Assembly (NCBI GenBank): GCA_046262995.1
Contig: JBHELQ010000052.1
Location: 1-7,210, forward strand
Length of the DNA stretch: 7,210 bases
Direction of reading: 5' to 3'
Source of the DNA: JBHELQ01 sp046262995
GTDB taxonomy: Bacteria; Actinomycetota; Thermoleophilia; Solirubrobacterales; Thermoleophilaceae
Shown piece after piece: positions 1 to 4,714 of the stretch. Under the pieces are notes generated by a model. It was not told where the DNA came from, did no database searches, and saw only the letters and a list, made by a program, of their open reading frames with translations. Position numbers and translations under genes: made by a program. Every line of letters begins with the position of its first letter. Position 1 is the first letter of the stretch.

Positions 1-138
1 CGCGCCGGACCGCACAGCCGTCGTCTGTTCGGCGTCAGGCACGGGAAGGTGCGCTTCGTCGCGGTGGCGGACAAGCGGCTGATACGCCATCCGCGCACGC
101 TCCGGCGCTACGTCCGGCGCGCCGGTTTCCGAGGCTGA
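1..138 (+). CDS. C-terminal tail of an unidentified protein (truncated by window edge)
   Basis: Reading from base 1 in frame 1 gives 45 codons ending at TGA (136-138) with no start; the gene begins outside the window. The visible residues are very basic: they include the segments RRLFGVRHGKVRFVAVADKR and HPRTLRRYVRRAGF, with about 14 Arg in 45 residues. Tails of the form GKVRFVAVA-x-R-x-L-x-x-x-P-x-x-L-R-x-Y are, from memory, common at the ends of secreted or repeat-rich proteins of Solirubrobacter-type actinobacteria, but no domain can be named from this fragment. It is convergent with the methyltransferase gene, whose stop lies 68 bp further on. Coding is supported by GC-rich third positions and the open frame; function is unknown. 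Confidence 0.6.
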   Translation, partial: RAGPHSRRLFGVRHGKVRFVAVADKRLIRHPRTLRRYVRRAGFRG

Positions 139-206
139 GGCGAGACCACCGGGCCCGTGCCAAAACGACCCGATTGCCGGGGCCGCGGCGGTCCGTGCTG
201 TAGTCG

Positions 207-974
207 TTAGGGCTTGCGCGCCAGCAGCGAGACGCTCTTCACGCCGTACTTCACGCTTGCCTCGCGGGCCCGATCCGAGATGAATTCGTAAGGGTTGTCT
301 CGGATCTCCTCGATCCGCAGGCCCGCGGCCTCGATTGCCTCGCGGTAGGCGTCCTGCTGGGCGGCGCCTCCGATGCAGGAGGCCCAGAGGTCAGCGTCGC
401 AGACGATGCTCTCCTTCATCTGACGCTCACTGACGATGTCGGCGATAGCCAGCCGGCCCCCCGGCTTCAGGACCCGCGCCGCCTCCGCGAAAACGGGCTC
501 CTTCTCCGGCGCGAGGTTGATCACCCCGTTCGAGATCACGCAGTCGAAGCCGGCCTCCTCGACCGGCAGCTCCTCGATCCGCCCGTCGCGGAGCTCGACC
601 TGGGCGAAACCGGACTCCTCGGCGATGCGGCGGGCCTTCTCGAGCTGCTCGAACGTGAAGTCGATCCCGACCACGCTCCCCGACGGCCCAACCCGCACGG
701 CGGCGAAGAAGGCGTCCATGCCGGACCCGCTGCCGAGGTCGACGACACTCTCGCCCTCGCTCAGATCCGCAAGATCGAAGAAGTAGCCGACGCCGGCGAA
801 GGACTCGATCGCGTCCGCGGGAATACGGTCGAGCACGTCGGCCGGATAGCCGAGCCCCTCGGCAAGCGGACGCCCCAGCTCGAAGTGATACTCGCCCCGT
901 GGCTCCTGGGCCACATGGCGGTACATGTCCTTGACCTTGGCCTCCAGCTCGTGGGTGTCAACTGACGCTTCCAT
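207..974 (-). CDS. ArsM-like class I SAM-dependent methyltransferase lacking two of three ArsM cysteines
   Basis: This 255-residue protein is a Rossmann-fold class I methyltransferase. Motif I is VVDLGSGSGMD (residues 77-87), the acidic ribose-binding residue is in VVGIDFT (101-107), the motif IV region is FDCVISNGVINL (143-154), and the post-motif RVLKPGGRLAIADIV (167-181) is intact. The ISNxVINLxPxK stretch and a C-terminal SCIGGA (199-204) resemble bacterial ArsM and animal AS3MT. However, the conserved GCG cysteine is Val62 (AGVG) and the SNC cysteine is Gly150; only Cys200 (CIGGA) remains. Arsenite methylation is therefore doubtful, and another thiol or chalcogen acceptor is possible. 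The ATG start has an excellent Shine-Dalgarno (AAGGAGG, 4 nt spacing). Its first 17 nt overlap the end of the upstream DUF4395-like gene, so it is probably translationally coupled and third in the operon led by the ArsR-rhodanese gene. The fold is certain, the substrate unknown. Confidence 0.92.
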   Translation of the reverse strand: MEASVDTHELEAKVKDMYRHVAQEPRGEYHFELGRPLAEGLGYPADVLDRIPADAIESFAGVGYFFDLADLSEGESVVDLGSGSGMDAFFAAVRVGPSGSVVGIDFTFEQLEKARRIAEESGFAQVELRDGRIEELPVEEAGFDCVISNGVINLAPEKEPVFAEAARVLKPGGRLAIADIVSERQMKESIVCDADLWASCIGGAAQQDAYREAIEAAGLRIEEIRDNPYEFISDRAREASVKYGVKSVSLLARKP

Positions 975-1482
975 CTGTCCTCCTTGATCGGCTTGTCAGC
1001 CTGCCTGGGTCGTCGGCGTGCCGCCACCGGCGACGACGCGACCAGATCCCGAGCAGCGTCGAGGGCACGCAGAAGTTCGTGATCGTCACCAGAGCGCAAA
1101 CCGACACCAGGATCGCGCCCAGGATCAGGCCCGCCGTCATTTGACCAGCGGCGAAAAGGAGTCCGACCGCGAGCAGCCACACCGTTGCCAGCTTGAACGC
1201 ATGGCGGCGTGGAGTCGGATTCGGGGGCAGCTCCGGCGCCCCACTCAGACTACGGAGGCCGTGGTTCCAGATCAGGTCAAAGGGATGGCGCGGGGTCCAT
1301 CCAGCCATGGCCCCGACCGGGACCAGAGCGAGTATCAGAGCGGCCGACCCCAGAGCGAGGCCGGCTACGACGAGCGCGAGGCATAGCGCGGTCGGGAAAC
1401 GCAGGCCCCAACGGAGACTCCGGCTCTCCTGTTCGCTCAGGCAATAGCCCTGAACGTCGAGATTGGCGTTCATCCAACTCAT
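958..1482 (-). CDS. DUF4395-like integral membrane protein
   Basis: A 174-residue hydrophobic protein with roughly four membrane segments: two closely spaced at residues 30-62, and two at 97-113 and about 115-147. It ends in a basic, probably cytoplasmic tail rich in Arg (IWSRRRRWRH). The loop HPFDLIWNHGLR followed by ELPPNP and the motif TNFCVPS (135-141) near the last helix resemble DUF4395-type proteins, which often sit beside thioredoxin- or rhodanese-type sulfur genes; this assignment is from memory. Cysteines are at 14, 34, 129 and 138. The frame stays open to 1554, but the ATG at 1480-1482 is chosen because GAGGA lies 5 nt before it and the longer start would overlap the upstream gene. 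It lies 26 nt downstream of the ArsR-rhodanese gene and overlaps the methyltransferase start by 17 nt, so it is the middle gene of that operon. A role in membrane transport or sulfur relay is inference. Confidence 0.83.
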   Translation of the reverse strand: MSWMNANLDVQGYCLSEQESRSLRWGLRFPTALCLALVVAGLALGSAALILALVPVGAMAGWTPRHPFDLIWNHGLRSLSGAPELPPNPTPRRHAFKLATVWLLAVGLLFAAGQMTAGLILGAILVSVCALVTITNFCVPSTLLGIWSRRRRWRHADDPGRLTSRSRRTDGSVS

Positions 1483-1508
1483 GTGAGTCCTCGCGGGTCC
1501 GGTGGCTT

Positions 1509-2177
1509 TCATGCCGCTCGGCGTGGTGGTGGCACCCTCTCGGCGAGCTGCCACTCGGGCCAGCCGCCTTCAAGCCTGCGCGCCCTGCGTCCGGCAGCCT
1601 GCAGCCGCCGCACGGCCTCGTGCGCGTAGGCGCAGAACGGGCCGCGGCAGTAAGCGACGACCTCATGGTCGGCCGGTAGCTCCGCCAACCGCCCCTCGAG
1701 CTCGTCGAGGGGTATAGAGCGGGCGCCGCCGATGTGTCCGGCGGCGAACTCCTCGGGCGGCCGAACATCGACCAGAACCACATCGCCGCGCCGCAGGCGG
1801 TCCAGCAGCTCTTCGCGGCCGACGCGATCCACCTCCTCGCCGAGGTAGCTGCGGGAGGCGCGCTGTACCTCGGCGAGCTGCGTGGCCGAGGCGTCGCGAA
1901 GCGTCAGCCATACGCCGAGTGCCCGGTCGCCCGCGAGCGCGTAGCGAATGCGATTCCCGTCCCGCTGGCGGTCCACGAGCCCGCCCGCATGAAGCCCCTG
2001 CAGGTGCTGCGAGGTGTTGGCCGTCGACTGGCCGCTGGTGTGGGCGAGCTCGTGGACCGTACGGGGCCCTTGAGCAAGGAGGTCGAGCAGCTCAAGCCGG
2101 CGCGGGCTCGCGAGCGCCTTGCCCATGACGGCGATTGCCTCGAACAGGGCGTCCTTGTTAGCTTGCGTGGGCTCCAT
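1509..2177 (-). CDS. ArsR-family repressor fused to a rhodanese domain
   Basis: A 222-residue two-domain protein. Residues about 10-95 form an ArsR/SmtB winged helix: ALASPRRLELLDLL (21-34), then TVHELAHTSGQSTANTSQHL (40-59) as the helix-turn-helix, then a wing RDGNRIRYAL. Residues about 120-212 form a rhodanese domain: VVLVDVRPPEEFAAGHIGGA (133-152), the active-site loop CRGPFC (177-182) and GGWPEW at the end. The DNA-binding domain has no cysteine, so the metal- or thiol-sensing pairs known from ArsR and BigR/SqrR are absent. The only cysteines are Cys177 and Cys182 of the rhodanese loop, which suggests the sulfur-carrying loop is itself the sensor (inference). ArsR-rhodanese fusions are a known architecture beside sulfur genes. 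The ATG has no strong Shine-Dalgarno. It heads the leftward operon and faces the hydrolase gene across the 55-bp candidate operator region, so autoregulation of both sides is likely. Confidence 0.95.
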   Translation of the reverse strand: MEPTQANKDALFEAIAVMGKALASPRRLELLDLLAQGPRTVHELAHTSGQSTANTSQHLQGLHAGGLVDRQRDGNRIRYALAGDRALGVWLTLRDASATQLAEVQRASRSYLGEEVDRVGREELLDRLRRGDVVLVDVRPPEEFAAGHIGGARSIPLDELEGRLAELPADHEVVAYCRGPFCAYAHEAVRRLQAAGRRARRLEGGWPEWQLAERVPPPRRAA

Positions 2178-2232
2178 ATCTGCTATTCAATAGATTACTT
2201 GATTACGATGTTCTCGACACCCGGAGGTCGAT
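2178..2232. promoter_or_regulatory. Divergent promoter region of the two sulfur-linked operons
   Basis: The only DNA between the divergent ArsR-rhodanese and hydrolase genes; both promoters must lie here or inside the neighbouring coding ends. The stretch 2178-2212 is strikingly AT-rich compared with its surroundings. Candidate -10 boxes are TACGAT (2204-2209, plus strand) and TAATCT (2197-2192, minus strand), both overlapping the dyad described separately. No good -35 box is visible for either, which fits promoters with weak -35 elements but leaves them unproven. Confidence 0.55.
2185..2204. promoter_or_regulatory. Candidate ArsR-type operator dyad
   Basis: An imperfect 20-bp dyad ATTCAA-N8-TTGATT, with 12 of 20 positions symmetric and outer half-sites TCAA/TTGA, as often seen in ArsR/SmtB-family operators. 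A second, shorter perfect palindrome, CTATT-C-AATAG (2183-2193), overlaps it. The dyad covers the candidate -10 box of the leftward promoter and touches that of the rightward one, so a bound repressor would block both. That the ArsR-rhodanese protein binds here is inferred from position and half-site form. Confidence 0.5.
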
Positions 2233-3003
2233 GTGTACTTCCGCCAGCTGCTGAACGACGAGACCGCCTGCGCCTCGTACCTGCTGGGCTGCAAGAGCGC
2301 CGGCGAGTTCGCGGTAGTGGATCCCCATGTCGATCTGGTCGACGACTACCTCGCGCTGGCCGAGGGCCAGGGCATCCCGATCGTCGCGGTCTTCGAGACG
2401 CACCTGCAGGCCGATCACGTGTCGGGCTTGCCCGAGCTGGTGACGCGGACCGGCGCGACGGCCCACCTTCCCGAGGGCGCCGGCGTCGAGTTCGACCATC
2501 ACCCACTCGGCGACGGGGAGGTCGTACAGCTCGGAAACACCGAGCTTCAGGCGGTTGCCACGCCTGGTCACGCATCCGCACACCACGCCTACCTCGTCAC
2601 CGACCGGACCAGATCCGATGAGCCCTGGATGGTGCTTACCGGCGACGCGCTGCTGGTCGGCGATGCCGGGCGGCCGGACCTCCATGCTCACGGCGATCGG
2701 ACCGTCGCGGAGATGGCCGGGGCGCTCTATCGCTCGCTGACTGAGCGGCTGCTGACGCTGCCGGATCACCTGGCCCTCTATCCGGCTCACTATTCGGGGT
2801 CGGTCTGCGGCCGCGCCCTCTCGGCCAATCCGATCTCCACCGTGGGCTTTGAGCGGCGCCACAACAGCGCGCTCAAGTTCGACTCCGAGGAGGCCTTTGT
2901 CGAGGCATTGACCAACGACCTCCCGCCTGCTCCCGAGCAGCAAGCCGAGATCGTCGCCGCCAACCGCAGCGGGCGGACGGCCCCCGAAGTCTCTCGGAAG
3001 TGA
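2233..3003 (+). CDS. Metallo-beta-lactamase-fold hydrolase, persulfide dioxygenase/glyoxalase II-like
   Basis: A 256-residue MBL-fold enzyme. The metal-binding signature is THLQADHVSG (56-65), giving His57, Asp61 and His62, with Gln59 at the second position of the usual HxHxDH. Further ligands are His113 (TPGHASAHH), Asp138 (LTGDALLVGDAGRPDL) and His186 (YPAHYSGSVCG). In human ETHE1-type persulfide dioxygenases the iron is held by the equivalents of His57, His113 and Asp138, all present, so a mononuclear iron site remains possible. The VGDAGRPDL and YPAHYSGS motifs favour the ETHE1/PDO branch over true glyoxalase II. There is no fused rhodanese; that domain is supplied by the divergent regulator. 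The start is GTG with GGAGG 5 nt upstream. The gene overlaps the transporter gene by 4 nt. Likely reaction: O2-dependent oxidation of glutathione- or mycothiol-type persulfide to sulfite. The fold is certain, the substrate inferred. Confidence 0.92.
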   Translation: MYFRQLLNDETACASYLLGCKSAGEFAVVDPHVDLVDDYLALAEGQGIPIVAVFETHLQADHVSGLPELVTRTGATAHLPEGAGVEFDHHPLGDGEVVQLGNTELQAVATPGHASAHHAYLVTDRTRSDEPWMVLTGDALLVGDAGRPDLHAHGDRTVAEMAGALYRSLTERLLTLPDHLALYPAHYSGSVCGRALSANPISTVGFERRHNSALKFDSEEAFVEALTNDLPPAPEQQAEIVAANRSGRTAPEVSRK

Positions 3004-4280
3004 CCAGCGTCCGGCTCGGACTGCGCGAAAATCTCGCGCAGTTCTCGCTACTCGTCGCGGTGAACGCCCTGGTCGGGGGGATGGTCGGGCTCGAGCGCTC
3101 GACGCTGCCCCTGATCGGCCGCGACAACTTCAACGTCGCCTCCAGCGCGGCGGTCCTCTCGTTCATCGTCGCCTTCGGCCTCGCGAAGTCGTTCACGAAC
3201 CTTGGCGCGGGGGCGCTCGCGGAAGGCGTCGGCAGACGGCGGCTCCTGCTCATCGGCTGGGCGATGGCCTTACCGGTCCCGCTGCTGATCGCGGTGGCGC
3301 CGAGCTGGGGCTGGATCGTCGCCGCCAATCTCTTTCTCGGCGTGAACCAAGGCCTCACCTGGTCGATGACGGTGCTGATGAAGATCGACCTTGTCGGTCC
3401 GACCCGGCGAGGCCTCGCGCTCGGCATCAACGAGGCCACCGGTTACGGCGGTGTCGCCGCCGCGGCCGCCCTGAGCGGTCTCTTGGCCAGCCAGGTCGCC
3501 CCGCGTGACGCGCTGGTCGTGGGCGGGTTGGTCGTAGCGAGCCTCGGCCTGCTCCTCTCGCTCTTCTTCGTCCGCGACACCGCTCCACAGGTAGCGCTGG
3601 AGCAGACCCGCGATCACGCCGGCGCAGATTCCGTACCACCGCCGCTTCGCCGGGCGTTTCCGGACGCCACCTATCGCGAGCCGGCGCTTCGCTCCTGCTG
3701 CCAGGCCGGCCTGGTCAACAACCTCAATGACGCCCTGGCGTGGGGTCTGATCCCGCTTTTCCTTGCGGCGGGTGGGGCGAGCCCGGCTCAGGTCGGGCTG
3801 ATCGCCGGGCTGTATCCGGCCGTGTGGGCGATCACTCAGATCTGGACTGGACACTGGTCCGACCGGGTGGGCCGTAAGCCGCTGATCGTCGCCGGGATGC
3901 TGATCCAGGCGGCCGCGCTCGGCCTGCTCGCCGGATCCGATGCTCGCATCGGCATCGCCGTGGTGTCCGCGCTCGTTCTCGGCGTGGGAACGGCCCTCGT
4001 CTACCCGACACTCATCGCGGCGATCTCCGACGTGGTGTCACCCGTCGCCCGGGCTCCAATGGTCGGCGTCTACCGCTTCTGGCGCGACATGGGCTACGTC
4101 GCCGGGGGCCTGGTCGCCGGACTGGCCGCCGACGCGATCGACTACAGCGGTGCGATCGCGATCGTGGCCGGCCTCAGCGCAGCGTCCGGCTTGTGGGTGG
4201 CCTTCGACATGCCGGTCCCGGAAAGCGACAAGGCCGGTGTGATCGAGCCGGCCAAGGCGCAAGCAGCAGGCCGCCTGTAG
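3000..4280 (+). CDS. Major facilitator superfamily transporter
   Basis: A 426-residue polytopic protein with about 12 hydrophobic helices in two halves around a hydrophilic central loop (residues about 192-232). MFS motif A occurs in both halves: GALAEGVGRRRLL (71-83) between helices 2 and 3, and GHWSDRVGRKPL (284-295) between helices 8 and 9. NQGLTWSMTVLMKIDLVGP (116-134) and GLALGINEATGYGG (138-151) mark helices 4 and 5. A vicinal Cys233-Cys234 pair sits at the start of the second half. The start GTG overlaps the TGA of the hydrolase gene (GTGA) with no clear Shine-Dalgarno of its own, so it is translationally coupled and co-expressed. In this context it may export a product of the hydrolase or methyltransferase, such as sulfite, thiosulfate or a methylated thiol. 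That is inference; the family alone does not give the substrate. Confidence 0.93.
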   Translation: MTSVRLGLRENLAQFSLLVAVNALVGGMVGLERSTLPLIGRDNFNVASSAAVLSFIVAFGLAKSFTNLGAGALAEGVGRRRLLLIGWAMALPVPLLIAVAPSWGWIVAANLFLGVNQGLTWSMTVLMKIDLVGPTRRGLALGINEATGYGGVAAAAALSGLLASQVAPRDALVVGGLVVASLGLLLSLFFVRDTAPQVALEQTRDHAGADSVPPPLRRAFPDATYREPALRSCCQAGLVNNLNDALAWGLIPLFLAAGGASPAQVGLIAGLYPAVWAITQIWTGHWSDRVGRKPLIVAGMLIQAAALGLLAGSDARIGIAVVSALVLGVGTALVYPTLIAAISDVVSPVARAPMVGVYRFWRDMGYVAGGLVAGLAADAIDYSGAIAIVAGLSAASGLWVAFDMPVPESDKAGVIEPAKAQAAGRL

Positions 4281-4294
4281 CGATCTCGGGCACC

Positions 4295-4314
4295 GCCCCT
4301 CCCGAAGGACGGGC
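4295..4314 (+). terminator. Possible transcription terminator hairpin after the transporter gene
   Basis: GCCCCTCC-CGAA-GGACGGGC forms an 8-bp stem with one C-C mismatch and a 4-nt loop, starting 14 nt after the transporter stop. No run of T follows, so it is not a classical intrinsic terminator, although U-tract-free hairpins are common in high-GC actinobacteria. It lies just before the candidate promoter of the next gene, a sensible place for an operon end. Confidence 0.35.
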
Positions 4315-4319
4315 CGGAC

Positions 4320-4325
4320 TACACT
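4320..4325 (+). promoter_or_regulatory. Candidate -10 box (TACACT) for a leaderless start
   Basis: TACACT ends 9 nt before the ATG of the small membrane protein gene. A -10 box at this distance would place the transcript start within about 0-3 nt of the ATG. The short gap also contains no Shine-Dalgarno (only CCTCCGCCC). Both facts suggest a leaderless mRNA, common in actinobacteria. No convincing -35 is visible. Confidence 0.4.
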
Positions 4326-4334
4326 CCTCCGCCC

Positions 4335-4712
4335 ATGCGGCGCTTCAGGCGCGCTCGTCGAGACGAGACCGCCGACGACTCCGGTGACGATCGCCGCTCG
4401 CGCCTGCGGGCGGCTCCCCGAGGCGCGCTCGCCTTAGTGGCGACGCTGGTCGATCTGATCACCGCCGCCGTTGCGGTCGTGATCCTGATCGGGATCGCCT
4501 TCGTGGTCCTGAAGGCCAACCGGCACAACGACATCGTCTCGACCGTGCACGACGTCGCCAAGTGGCTCGTCGGCCCGTTCGACGGAATGTTCACCCCGAA
4601 GGACCGCAAGCTCGGCGTCGCGATCAACTGGGGTATCGCGCTGGTCGTCTACGTGATCGTCGGTCGCTTCATCGCGTCGCTCGTGCGACGGGCGCTGCCC
4701 CGGTCCGGCTAG
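4335..4712 (+). CDS. Small two-helix membrane protein, conserved hypothetical
   Basis: A 125-residue protein. Residues 1-29 are charged and Arg/Asp-rich (cytoplasmic by the positive-inside rule). Two hydrophobic segments follow at about 30-59 and 96-117, the first long enough to be a slightly extended helix, with a basic RR end. The loop WLVGPFDGMFTPKDRKLGVAINWG (residues 77-100) between the helices is the most distinctive part. It resembles, from memory, uncharacterised actinobacterial membrane proteins with a PFDG-F and NWGIA-VVY pattern. I know no function for it. It lies 54 nt after the transporter stop with its own candidate -10 box, so it is probably not part of that operon. Its stop codon is only 2 nt from the stop of the convergent NlpC/P60 gene. 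Confidence 0.8.
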   Translation: MRRFRRARRDETADDSGDDRRSRLRAAPRGALALVATLVDLITAAVAVVILIGIAFVVLKANRHNDIVSTVHDVAKWLVGPFDGMFTPKDRKLGVAINWGIALVVYVIVGRFIASLVRRALPRSG

Positions 4713-4714
4713 GG

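Noticed and set aside
139..206. Terminator between the truncated gene and the methyltransferase gene
   Set aside because: Only short GC-rich complementarities (4-5 bp) with large loops were found, and no T-run; not distinguishable from background at this GC content.
207..974. Naming the methyltransferase arsM
   Set aside because: Two of three cysteines needed by characterised arsenite methyltransferases are absent, so the symbol would mislead.
1483..1554. Longer start of the DUF4395-like gene
   Set aside because: It would overlap the regulator's coding end and lacks a ribosome site; GAGGA precedes the ATG at 1482.
1734..2621. Long plus-strand open frame of 295 residues
   Set aside because: It runs antisense through the ArsR-rhodanese gene and out of frame into the hydrolase gene, both with clear domains. 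The translation has no recognisable motif.
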